Source: Methanobacterium sp.
GTDB taxonomy: Archaea; Methanobacteriota; Methanobacteria; Methanobacteriales; Methanobacteriaceae
Assembly: GCA_019084405.1 (NCBI GenBank)
Contig: JAHRFX010000065.1
Location: 1 to 35,203, forward strand
DNA: 35,203 nt
Reading direction: 5' to 3'
Positions 26,810-33,854 of the stretch are shown here, piece after piece. Under the pieces are notes generated by a model. The model worked only from the letters and a program-made list of their open reading frames with translations. It was not told where the DNA came from and made no database searches. Position 1 is the stretch's first letter. Every line of letters begins with the position of its first letter. The translations under genes were made by a program, and so were the position numbers.

Positions 26810-27607
26810 TTAAATATAAGTATTATAATCATTAAGAAGCCCATAATACCATCCCGGTACAGTTATTGGAGGCTCCTTGTTGTTTAAAGCTGCTTCCAGG
26901 GCATAACTTTTCACCAGCTTAGAGTGCAACAGGTGATAAGCAGTCCGGGAGGATATGATATCCAGGCCCACCACTTCCCCATTTATCATCACCAGTATTC
27001 CGTTTTGATTATCTAAAGTGGAAAAAGTTTCCAGGTATTTATTCAAATCTTCTTTTTGGGATTGGTAAACATCACACAGGGCCCGGGTGGGGGAATCTAC
27101 CTGAGCATCCCGGGAAATTTCTTCAATATCGCTCCAGAGAGCTGTCTGATTGGAGCGGTACTCTCCACATGATTTAAGGGATAGGGATACTGATGCTGAT
27201 TTTCTACGCCGGATTTTACTGGCTGCTAAATGTCCTGAATCAGAAAACTGGTTACTGTTATAACTCCATCTACCCTGCTCGGTGCAGCTTACCGGGATAA
27301 TGGTTTCAGATTTTTCTTTTAAAAGTAAGGAGGTATTTAAAACCCGGTTTTGTTTAGCACCCCAAAACTCCTCACCATCCACTAAAAGAACCGGAATGTC
27401 TCCCTTATTATGTACTTTTAATTCAGGAACAGATCTCTGCTGGTTTATTTCACTAATATGTAAAGAATTTGATTCCAGTGCTTCTTGCAGGGTTATGTAA
27501 CCAGAATCATCTCCACCTCCCAATAAAGGGACCACTACCATGTTGGCATGGGACTGAATTTTACCCATTTTCAGAGTGGAGAAATATTCAGATAGTACCT
27601 CATTCAT
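26810..27607 (-). CDS. ARPP-1 domain protein
   Basis: The protein matches the ARPP-1 domain (named for association with ADP-ribosylglycohydrolases and rhodanese-phosphatases): PVLLVDGEEFWGAKQNRVLN, IIPVSCTEQGRW and NGEVVGLDIISS are characteristic. Members are predicted to work around ADP-ribose or nucleotide-linked signalling; the biochemical role is not settled. I chose the ATG at 27607 (265 residues) because AGAGGTG lies about ten bases before it. The in-frame GTG at 27619 overlaps that ribosome site and is unlikely. It is followed after 15 bases by the MEDS kinase gene, so the two are probably an operon and may share a stimulus. Confidence 0.8.
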   Translation of the reverse strand: MNEVLSEYFSTLKMGKIQSHANMVVVPLLGGGDDSGYITLQEALESNSLHISEINQQRSVPELKVHNKGDIPVLLVDGEEFWGAKQNRVLNTSLLLKEKSETIIPVSCTEQGRWSYNSNQFSDSGHLAASKIRRRKSASVSLSLKSCGEYRSNQTALWSDIEEISRDAQVDSPTRALCDVYQSQKEDLNKYLETFSTLDNQNGILVMINGEVVGLDIISSRTAYHLLHSKLVKSYALEAALNNKEPPITVPGWYYGLLNDYNTYI

Positions 27608-27619
27608 TTTACTTAACAC

Positions 27620-28491
27620 CTCTTTTCAATTATTTTCATACATTTACATGCTTACTAAAAAAATACAGACTATGATAGGATAATTATTTAAAATTAAATA
27701 ATTGTTATAATAAATTCGATTCTTTTAATAAGGTGTATATAACTTATATTCTTTTTAATGATAATATTGAACTAATATATTATATTTAATTAATAGTATA
27801 TAAAATTATATATTAAATATATAATAAAGAATTCCCATATTAAAAATTACTTTTTTAGTAACCAAATCTAAATAATAATTGAAGTATTATTTTTTTTTAG
27901 TAACTGTATCTACTTAATATTTAAAATATTATGTTTATAGTAACCAAATCTAATAATTCATAAAATAATAAGATCCACAGTATAAAATGGTATTATCACA
28001 TAATCCGTGTTAGAAAAAATATATATTTTTTATTGAAAATTTAGCGTATTTTAAAAAATGAAGAAATCACTAAAAATGAGGCAGCTGGTCTATATGTACC
28101 CGGTGATTTAGGCCTATTTTGTGAATTTTTTTTTATAGGCTGTAACTGGTCATCAATTCTCCTAAATTTTCACCCCCTAATCATACCAGATAGAATTTTT
28201 TTCATAATATATTAAATTATAAAATAGATACAACACCCGGTGATATACTACTAAACAAATAATCTTATTTTTCCAGATTAAATTAAACCAGATCAAAAGC
28301 ATAAAAAAAATTAAAAAAAAAATAATAGAGAAAACCAGCTTTTCTTTAAGCTGAGTATGGTAAAGGAATAATTACCTTAGATATTAAAATTAGGAAAAAT
28401 GAGGGATAATGAGGTCCTTATTTTTCTATAATCTTTTTTTAAGTTAGGGTGCCATATGAACGGTATTAGAAGTAATGAAGTTGAATCAGGA
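27620..28491. other. AT-rich stretch of about 870 bases with short repeats, no gene
   Basis: No coding pattern on either strand. It has three spaced copies of a 15-base direct repeat (27856-27952), two copies of acccggtgat (about 28098 and 28234), and a hairpin cagctt/aagctg at 28336-28353. The part nearest 27607 is the promoter side of the ARPP-1 operon. Confidence 0.45.
27856..27952 (+). repeat. Three direct repeats spaced by about 41 bases
   Basis: Copies: 27856-27870 and 27938-27952 read tagtaaccaaatcta exactly; 27898-27912 reads tagtaactgtatcta (three differences). Start-to-start distances are 42 and 40, near four helical turns, so the sites face the same side of the DNA. Spacers are different and AT-rich. 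The unit is too short and too few for a CRISPR array; an operator set is one option. Confidence 0.55.
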
Positions 28492-28671
28492 TTATTTTAT
28501 AAATTTATATTTTTTAGCTATCCGACACATAGCATTATCTTTTAAGATTATTCTCTGTGCTTTATGTCGTCCACTTTTCACTATTAAGATGGGATCTGTA
28601 ATTTTTCTGGCTTCTGCCACAATTTTATTACCTTTAAAGGTGTCACCTTCGTTGGTGTAAATTTGACTCAT
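28492..28671 (-). CDS. Small basic protein of 59 residues, overlapping the RHH gene; possible toxin or partner
   Basis: Reading from the ATG at 28671 gives MSQIYTNEGDTFKGNKIVAE, then ARKITDPILIVKSGRHKAQR and a lysine-rich end, with TAA at 28492. Its ATG shares four bases (ATGA) with the stop of the ribbon-helix-helix gene, which is typical translational coupling. It is rich in K/R and has no membrane segment. The operon order (DNA-binding regulator first, small basic protein second, operator at the front) is that of many type II toxin-antitoxin pairs, but I recognise no toxin fold. It is too short to appear in many ORF calls, and an open frame on the other strand across the same place has no ribosome site. 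Confidence 0.6.
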   Translation of the reverse strand: MSQIYTNEGDTFKGNKIVAEARKITDPILIVKSGRHKAQRIILKDNAMCRIAKKYKFIK

Positions 28672-29015
28672 TTGGTTACTCCTAAACGTCCTTCTCGTTC
28701 TAATTCATCAGTTATTTCACAAACCAATTCATAATCAAGTTCCAGGTCATTAGCAACTTCATAATCATAGGCTTCGTTATAACTACGGTAATAACCTAGA
28801 ATTTCACGTTTGGCTGATTCATAATCAATATCTTGAATTTTTATAACTTTAATTGCACGAAGTTTATCTCTAACAGCTTCTCTTATAAAATCTGAGACAC
28901 TCAGATATATTCCTGCTTCAATCAAACCGTTTATTTCTTCAATTTCTCTTGTTGTGACTTTAGTACCTACGGCTTTGGCCAGTGGTGTTTTTGATTCTGA
29001 TTTGGCCCCTGTCAT
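28668..29015 (-). CDS. Ribbon-helix-helix (CopG-like) regulator, possible antitoxin
   Basis: The 115-residue protein has an RHH DNA-binding domain at about 17-56: a short strand GTKVTTREIEEI and two helices INGLIEAGIYLSVSDFIREA and VRDKLRAIK. RHH proteins bind palindromic operators as dimers. The C-terminal half (DYESAKREILGYYRSYNEAY, then acidic, with VANDLELDYELVCEITDELEREGRL) resembles a small helical or winged-helix module and could bind a partner. A perfect 24-bp palindrome lies eight bases before the start codon and covers the TATA-like sequence, so autorepression is likely. With the TATA about 25 bases upstream, the transcript would be leaderless or nearly so. A 59-residue ORF overlaps its stop. 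Confidence 0.8.
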   Translation of the reverse strand: MTGAKSESKTPLAKAVGTKVTTREIEEINGLIEAGIYLSVSDFIREAVRDKLRAIKVIKIQDIDYESAKREILGYYRSYNEAYDYEVANDLELDYELVCEITDELEREGRLGVTK

Positions 29016-29022
29016 AATCAGG

Positions 29023-29046
29023 TTATATATAGTTAACTATATATAA
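29023..29046. promoter_or_regulatory. Perfect 24-bp palindrome over the promoter of the RHH gene (operator)
   Basis: Centred on gttaac (29032-29037), with nine matching base pairs on each side made of alternating T and A. It overlaps TATA-like sequence of the RHH gene and ends eight bases before its ATG. RHH dimers bind such sites, so it is a likely autorepression operator. Confidence 0.7.
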
Positions 29047-29343
29047 ATTCTGCTATTTTCAATTTAATGAAGTATATCTGTGGTAAAAATGCCAAATATT
29101 ATTCAAAATAATAAGAAATGTTATTTAAATTAATGGCCTACCTTATATGTGCAGTTCAAATATGCCTATTTTAAAGAATTTTCATTTGCTGAAAAATCAG
29201 TTTTGTAAGTAAAAATAGGTAACTTCGTTTAACCTAGATTTAACGAAGTAGAATTTGATTTTTTTTTGAAATTATGTCTGGTGATATTGATTCTAAATTT
29301 TATTTCTTATTTTATGAATAATAAAATCAAACATGAGAATATA
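29047..29343. other. Gene-free stretch with nested hairpins
   Basis: No coding pattern. It includes the possible structured RNA at 29165-29270 and otherwise AT-rich sequence. Confidence 0.45.
29165..29270 (+). ncRNA. Possible small structured RNA with terminator-like end
   Basis: Helix 1 pairs 29165-29172 with 29212-29219 (cctatttt/aaaatagg). Within it a hairpin pairs 29179-29184 with 29190-29195 (ttttca/tgaaaa). A third hairpin pairs 29222-29229 with 29242-29249 (acttcgtt/aacgaagt), followed at about 29259-29268 by a run of T. The helices nest without conflict. The T-run points to plus-strand transcription, opposite to the flanking genes. No promoter is certain and AT-rich sequence folds easily, so it is tentative. 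Confidence 0.28.
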
Positions 29344-29711
29344 TTATAAATTAAGCTCACATTCATTTAAAAAAGATTCAGCACCTTCAATTATAATTTT
29401 GGCCTCATTTTGATCTATACTAGAGAATAAACCATAATCCGCCTCTTCTCTATCTTCCTGAGCCCTGGCAAGCAAGTCAAATAATTCCTTTTTAAATTCA
29501 TTTTTCTTCACAAATTCTAATCCAAATTGAGAAATTAATCCCCGATGGTCTTGGGATGAATATTTTTTTTAAATAATAATGCTTTAGCAGCAAAAAACAT
29601 TGCATAATATGCTCTGCTCACAGAATCATTATAAAATCCATTTTCAAATAGATTTTTTGCTGCTTCAAGCTTTTCATGAGCATTATTTATTAGAATCTTT
29701 TTCTCATCCAA
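29344..29711 (-). pseudogene. HEPN-domain protein gene broken by a frameshift
   Basis: The minus strand from a TTG at 29711 reads MDEKKILINNAHEKLEAAKN...SRAYYAMFFAAKALLFKKNIHPKT, then falls out of frame and stops at 29535. The other frame continues the same protein (HRGLISQFGLEFVKKNEFKK through AQEDREEADYGLF to NECELNL, stop at 29344). One missing base near 29545 explains this. Joined, it is a HEPN-domain protein (PF05168 type) of about 120 residues, the toxin-side partner of the nucleotidyltransferase gene it overlaps by eight bases. It is either truly inactivated or a sequencing error. Confidence 0.75.
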
Positions 29712-30006
29712 TCACTACACCTTCTTTATTAATTGTTGAAATAAAATGGGTGTTTTTAAGGTTTTCATATTCTTTTTGAGATATTACCTTTGCAGAAATA
29801 TATATGCCTCCTTCAAGTAAAGCATCGGTAATTTTAGCCATGATTTTATTCTTTGTTTCGGCTTTTTTAGTAGAAACAATAAGAATATCAATATCCGAAT
29901 CCTTATTATCTTCGCCACGGGCCACTGAACCAAATAGAATTATCTTTTTTATTTCTGGAAATCCCAGAGAATTTGCAAATTTAATGGCTAAATTTTTCCT
30001 ATTCAT
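29704..30006 (-). CDS. MNT-type minimal nucleotidyltransferase (antitoxin-like)
   Basis: The 100-residue protein has the polymerase-beta-fold motif GSVARGEDNKDSDID (G26-S27, ten residues, D38-x-D40), the GSX10DXD signature of MNT proteins. Such proteins transfer AMP to the tyrosine of a HEPN partner toxin in known MntA-HepT systems, or serve as its binding antitoxin. The HEPN gene follows at once with an eight-base overlap, but it is frameshifted, so this antitoxin may now be an orphan. The later residues (KAETKNKIMAKITDALLEGG, then SAKVISQKEYENLKN) resemble MNT subfamilies paired with PF05168-type HEPN proteins, unlike the pair at 33 kb. The ATG at 30006 has GGTGATGGA-like sequence upstream. 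Confidence 0.85.
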   Translation of the reverse strand: MNRKNLAIKFANSLGFPEIKKIILFGSVARGEDNKDSDIDILIVSTKKAETKNKIMAKITDALLEGGIYISAKVISQKEYENLKNTHFISTINKEGVVIG

Positions 30007-30177
30007 TCCATCACCAAATATACTATAGTTTATTCTTAGTTTAAATAAATATTAATTTTATTGGTTTAATTATCCAGTGCTCTAAAGAATTATTAAGATT
30101 TGAAAGGACTATTCAAAAAATGAAAAAGGATGATTATATTTTGTCTGGTGCTGTTGAACTATGGTCTGACGGTGGGT

Positions 30178-30396
30178 ATGCCGGATCTGGAAGAGATCTG
30201 GGCCCAGGATGAAGAATTAGAAAATAAAACTGAGAATAACTCGGCTAAAGAATATTTAAAAAGGGATTACAGGAGGTATTATAGTCCCAAGAGTGAGGAT
30301 AAAAAGGTGGATTATAGTCAAAAATATGGGAATAATATTAAAAATAAGAATCAGAACCTGGAAGTACTGTTAAACGTGCACCTCAAGGTACACTGA
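30178..30396 (+). CDS. Doubtful 72-residue hydrophilic ORF
   Basis: From an ATG at 30178 the frame reads MPDLEEIWAQDEELENKTEN, then a lysine- and tyrosine-rich stretch, and ends at 30396. The frame is open further upstream, to 30130, but that extension is hydrophobic and without a ribosome site. No family is recognised. The composition is protein-like, so it may be a small gene or a fragment of one. Confidence 0.25.
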   Translation: MPDLEEIWAQDEELENKTENNSAKEYLKRDYRRYYSPKSEDKKVDYSQKYGNNIKNKNQNLEVLLNVHLKVH

Positions 30397-30508
30397 CTCC
30401 CAGGTTTTACCTGTTATATAAAGATTGTTTTTTAGATATAAATAATTTACTGGAAATAAATTAATGAATTTTTAATCATCTCCAACTAAGAATCAGTTAA
30501 AACCGGTC

Positions 30509-30736
30509 CCATACTCCAGTTACTGGTACCTGGATCCAGAGGATCTAAAAAAATACCTAAGGCTATGCCTTATCTTTCCATAGACAGGTGAAATTATACC
30601 ATCAGTAATTAGAACTACAAAAAAGTAGAAGAAATGCAAAAAGTCCAGGAACAGATGAAAAATGATATGTTAAGAGACAAAAAAGCTTTTTAAAACAGTT
30701 AAAGATTATCCTGAGCCCATGGAAATAATCGAATAA
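30509..30736 (+). pseudogene. Decayed gene, family not recognised
   Basis: One frame reads KPVPYSSYWYLDPEDLKKYL, then RLCLIFP, an in-frame TAG, then TGEIIPSVIRTTKK and a stop. Other frames continue protein-like text: VEEMQKVQEQMKNDMLRDKK and finally TVKDYPEPMEIIE with TAA at about 30736. At least one nonsense and two frame changes show loss of function. Confidence 0.4.
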
Positions 30737-31064
30737 ATTGCCAATAACAAATTAGTAGTCTACTCTTTTTGTAACATTTAAGATAATATCCCCCTTTTCT
30801 TTTTCATATTCTTGGATGTATTTTAGTATTGCGGACCAGGATAGGCTACTATTATTATTTTTCTCCAGTAAGGCTCAAAAGCAGTATTTTTTCACTTTTT
30901 TATCTAAATAGACAGCCTAATATATTAGTAATTCTTAACTTCTAATTATGAAGAATGCATCTTCAAGCTAAGTATATGTGGTTCATTAAGATTTTGATTA
31001 GATATGAGAATTTCATGCCACTTAAATATTTAATTAATATTTTTTAAAATAAGAAGATGATTAT

Positions 31065-32399
31065 ATGACATACGTAGATGATGTATTAGAAGAGCTGAAG
31101 AGAAAAAATCCTTATGAAGGAGAGTTCATACAGACTGCCACTGAGATTTTAAGATGTCTTAATGTAGTGTTTGAAAGGCATCTTGAATTTCAGGAAGCAA
31201 AGATCTTAGAAAGATTTTTAGAACCTGAAAGAGTGATTATGTTTAGAGTGCCATGGGTTGATGATAATGGTGAAGTACAGGTGAATCGAGGTTTTCGTGT
31301 TCAGTTCAACAGTGCACTGGGCCCCTATAAGGGAGGGCTTCGTTTTCACGAGTCAGTTAATTTATCGGTTCTTAAATTATTAGGATTAGAACAGATTTTA
31401 AAAAACAGTCTTACCGGCATGTCAATTGGCGGTGCAAAGGGTGGAAGTGATTTCAATCCAAAAGGCAGATCTGATGCTGAGGTTATGAGATTCTGCCAGA
31501 GTTTCATGACTGAACTCAAGAATTATATAGGGCCTGAAATTGATGTCCCTGCCGGGGATATTGGTGTGGGTTTAAGAGAAGTGGGGTACCTATTTGGGCA
31601 GTATAATAGAATTGCAAACAGGCATAATTGCGTATTAACCGGGAGTGGAATAGAATATGGTGGATCTCTTGTAAGAAGAGAAGCCACAGGTTATGGTCTT
31701 GTTTATATATTGGAAGAAGCTTTAAAAGCAAGGGGAGAATTTTTGGAAGGTAAAAAGATAATAGTTTCTGGTTCAGGAAATGTGGCCCTATATGCAGCTG
31801 AAAAAGCCATACAACTTGGAGCAACAGTTATTGCTATGTCTGACTCAAAAGGTTACATTTATGACGAAAATGGAATATCTATTCCATTTGTAAAACATAT
31901 CAAAGAAGAAAAAAGAAAATGTATCTATGAATACTTAAATGATTTTCCTGATACCATCTATAAAGAAGGAAGTAAAGGTCTTTGGAATATAAAATGTGAT
32001 ATAGCTCTTCCCTGTGCTACTCAATATGAGTTAGATGAAGATTCAGCAATAAAACTTATTAATAATGGAGTTAAATATGTCGCAGAAGGAGCAAATAAGC
32101 CATCAACGCCTGAAGCTACGAAATTATTCTTAAAATCTGGATTAATTTTCTTACCAGGAAAAGCAGCTAATGCGGGAGGAGTTACAACCAGTGTACTGGA
32201 AATGGCACAAAGAAGCTCAAATATGCACTGGTCATTTGAGGAGGTTGATGCCAGATTAAAAAGAACCATGGTTGACATATATAGAAATATTGATAAAATG
32301 GCTAAAGAATATGGATTTGAAGGCAACTATGTAGTTGGAGCTAATATTGCAGGATTTATTAAAGTTGCAAAGGCAATGATGGCTCAGGGAATTGTCTAA
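31065..32399 (+). CDS. gdhA: Glutamate dehydrogenase, bacterial hexameric type
   Basis: A full-length 444-residue enzyme that interconverts 2-oxoglutarate plus ammonia and glutamate. The catalytic and binding residues fall at the same numbers as in the well-studied Clostridium symbiosum enzyme: K89 (GPYKGG), Q110, K113, K125 (GGAKGG) and D165 (PAGDIGVGLREVG). The Rossmann part has a GSGNVA dinucleotide-binding turn (about 236-241) with an S-D-S-K-G stretch after the second strand. Cofactor choice (NADP or NAD) is not certain. The protein looks like bacterial GDH and lies among decayed accessory genes, which suggests horizontal transfer. The ATG at 31065 has no strong ribosome site; TATA-like runs lie near 31020-31045. 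Downstream is a broken acetyltransferase gene. Confidence 0.93.
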   Translation: MTYVDDVLEELKRKNPYEGEFIQTATEILRCLNVVFERHLEFQEAKILERFLEPERVIMFRVPWVDDNGEVQVNRGFRVQFNSALGPYKGGLRFHESVNLSVLKLLGLEQILKNSLTGMSIGGAKGGSDFNPKGRSDAEVMRFCQSFMTELKNYIGPEIDVPAGDIGVGLREVGYLFGQYNRIANRHNCVLTGSGIEYGGSLVRREATGYGLVYILEEALKARGEFLEGKKIIVSGSGNVALYAAEKAIQLGATVIAMSDSKGYIYDENGISIPFVKHIKEEKRKCIYEYLNDFPDTIYKEGSKGLWNIKCDIALPCATQYELDEDSAIKLINNGVKYVAEGANKPSTPEATKLFLKSGLIFLPGKAANAGGVTTSVLEMAQRSSNMHWSFEEVDARLKRTMVDIYRNIDKMAKEYGFEGNYVVGANIAGFIKVAKAMMAQGIV

Positions 32400-33054
32400 T
32401 AACTATATATGTATAACCAGTTACCAGAAGAAATTCTTCAAATTATATCTTACCTTAAATAAAGGATGTACGGTAGAAACCAAAAAATAAGAATTATAGA
32501 TTACGAAGATTCTTTATTTGTTAAAACTGATGGAAAACCTATTGGGGATTGTATTATAACGAATTTTAGAAGGATTGGTTAGAAGCTGGTTTTAAAAAGA
32601 AAAAAGTTGCTTACAGTTTTGGAGAGCTCATGGCCTGTGTAAATATTTCATATCCAGCATTATGTTTCAAGGGGGAAACAAGCGACTCCTAAACTGGATT
32701 ATCTACTTTTCAAAGGATATAAAATCGTTGGTAATGATATGTGTATTGGTCAAAATGTTAATGTCATTCCATGTATGCATATTGGAGACGGATCCATCAT
32801 CACAGAGAATTCTATAGTTTTGAAAGACATAACTTCATATTGCAGGCGGAAATCCATTTAAAATTAAGAAAAAATTTGATGACTAACTCACCAATTATTT
32901 ACTTAATATTAAATGGTGGGATTGGTCTTTTCATAAAATTTTCAATAATCTGAAGCACTTTGCAGTACTCTAAGTTTAATTGATAAAATCAATTATGATA
33001 ATTATAATAGCATTAAAAATCAATAATTAATCATAGAATTAATTATGTGGTTTT
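32400..33054. other. Stretch of decayed genes between gdhA and the mntA-hepT pair
   Basis: From 32410 short open pieces such as MYNQLPEEILQIISYLK, RIIDYEDSLFVKTDGKPIGD and LEAGFKKKKVAYSFGELMAC follow each other across frame changes, so at least one gene has decayed there; the family is not recognised. From about 32689 the piece is recognisable as an acetyltransferase. The last 80 bases are AT-rich and should include the mntA promoter. Confidence 0.5.
32689..32972 (+). pseudogene. Xenobiotic acetyltransferase (hexapeptide-repeat, Vat/CatB-like), C-terminal remnant
   Basis: One frame reads PKLDYLLFKGYKIVGNDMCI, then GQNVNVIPCMHIGDGSIITE and NSIVLKDITSY. After a frame change it continues AGGNPFKIKKKFDD, a stop, LTNYLLNIKWWDWSF and HKIFNNLK. 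This is the C-terminal half of hexapeptide acetyltransferases such as streptogramin or chloramphenicol acetyltransferases (left-handed beta helix, NPxKxIRKRF and WWDW signatures). The frameshift and stop make it non-functional. The catalytic histidine region upstream is not recognisable. Confidence 0.75.
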
Positions 33055-33363
33055 ATGAAAACAAAATCAGAAGTATTAAAAATACTTGAAACAGATTTTC
33101 AGTTCTTAAGAGAAAACTTTCATGTAGATAAAATAGGCCTATTCGGATCATATGCGCGCCAGGAACAAAGCGAAAAAAGTGACCTGGATTTACTAATTAA
33201 TTTTGAAACCACACCTGATTTTATTCAGTTAGTAGAATTAGAAGAATATTTATCAGATTTACTGGATATAAAAGTAGAAATATTGACCTCTGGTGGTATT
33301 AAAGATCGTGTGAGGCCCAATATAATGAAAGATATGGAATTTGTTAAAGTAAAATCCAAGTGA
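33055..33363 (+). CDS. mntA: MntA-type nucleotidyltransferase antitoxin
   Basis: This 102-residue MNT protein has the GSX10DXD motif (G31-S32, then D43-L-D45; GLFGSYARQEQSEKSDLDLL). In studied MntA-HepT systems the antitoxin transfers AMP units to the tyrosine of the HepT toxin and so silences it. The hepT gene follows immediately, its likely start 18 bases past this stop, in the usual antitoxin-first order. The ATG is preceded by a TATA-like region but no clear ribosome site. It is the intact member of three MNT-HEPN modules in this 5-kb area. Confidence 0.9.
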   Translation: MKTKSEVLKILETDFQFLRENFHVDKIGLFGSYARQEQSEKSDLDLLINFETTPDFIQLVELEEYLSDLLDIKVEILTSGGIKDRVRPNIMKDMEFVKVKSK

Positions 33364-33380
33364 TTAACTGGAGTAATTTC

Positions 33381-33731
33381 ATGTCCTCTAGAGACCAAAT
33401 ATTATTTCTTGAAGATATTTTAGAATCCATTCAATTTATTGATCAATATATATGTGATTTGGACTATTCTGATTTTATAAATGATAGAAAAACATTCGAT
33501 GCTGTTTTAAGAAACTTAGAAGTTATTGGTGAGGCTGCTAAAAATATATCAGACCAAGTAAAAAGTTCAAATGATAATATTAACTGGAAAGGAATGGCCG
33601 GAATGCGGGATAAACTAATCCATGGATATTTCGGAGTTGATCCGGAAATAGTCTGGGAAACCATTAAAAATAGGCTTCCTGAAATTAAAACACAAATTCA
33701 AGATCTTTTAAAAGATATGGAAAATTCATAA
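33381..33731 (+). CDS. hepT: HepT-type HEPN toxin (RNase)
   Basis: The 116-residue HEPN protein (PF01934, DUF86 type) carries the active-site and target motif RDKLIHGY, that is R-x4-H-x-Y, in the family GMRDKLIHGYFGVD run. The R and H form the RNase site and the Y is the one AMP-modified by MntA in studied homologues. Upstream is the typical LRNLEVIGEAAKNI helix. The start is the ATG at 33381, preceded by GGAG with about eight bases spacing; the in-frame GTG at 33360 overlaps the mntA stop but has no ribosome site. With mntA it forms a complete type VII toxin-antitoxin pair. Confidence 0.9.
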   Translation: MSSRDQILFLEDILESIQFIDQYICDLDYSDFINDRKTFDAVLRNLEVIGEAAKNISDQVKSSNDNINWKGMAGMRDKLIHGYFGVDPEIVWETIKNRLPEIKTQIQDLLKDMENS

Positions 33732-33749
33732 TACAATTTCTTTTCAAAT

Positions 33750-33854
33750 AAGTTTCTAGAAGATGAAATTCATATAAAGATTGATGTGGTCCCTATTGAC
33801 ACAGTTCGCAAGGAAATAAAAAAACAGGTCATGAAGGAGGCCATTATAGTATGA
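33750..33854 (+). pseudogene. C-terminal remnant of a second MNT antitoxin gene
   Basis: The frame ending in TGA at 33852-33854 reads KFLEDEIHIKIDVVPIDTVRK, then EIKKQVMKEAIIV: the last third of an MNT nucleotidyltransferase (a strand-rich KIDVVPID part and the ending K-E-A-x-x-V). The active-site half is missing. Its stop overlaps the ATG of the next HEPN piece by four bases (ATGA), the normal operon join for such pairs. Confidence 0.7.

Larger units (their letters stand above)
30007..31064. other. Gene-poor stretch of about 1.06 kb with decayed coding pieces
   Basis: It holds one doubtful short ORF (30178-30396) and a decayed gene (about 30509-30736). An inverted repeat pairs 30355-30361 with 30400-30406 (aacctgg/ccaggtt). 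From about 30740 to 31064 the sequence is AT-rich and carries the promoter side of the glutamate dehydrogenase gene; no further gene was seen. Confidence 0.45.

Noticed and set aside
27619..27619. GTG at 27619 as start of the ARPP-1 gene
   Set aside because: It lies within the AGAGGTG ribosome site of the better ATG at 27607.
27856..27952. CRISPR array
   Set aside because: The unit is only 15 bases, copies are three with one divergent, there are no cas genes, and the spacers are plain AT-rich sequence.
28475..28660. Plus-strand ORF of 61 codons
   Set aside because: It overlaps the minus-strand 59-residue frame, which has translational coupling to the RHH gene; the plus frame has no ribosome site or family likeness.
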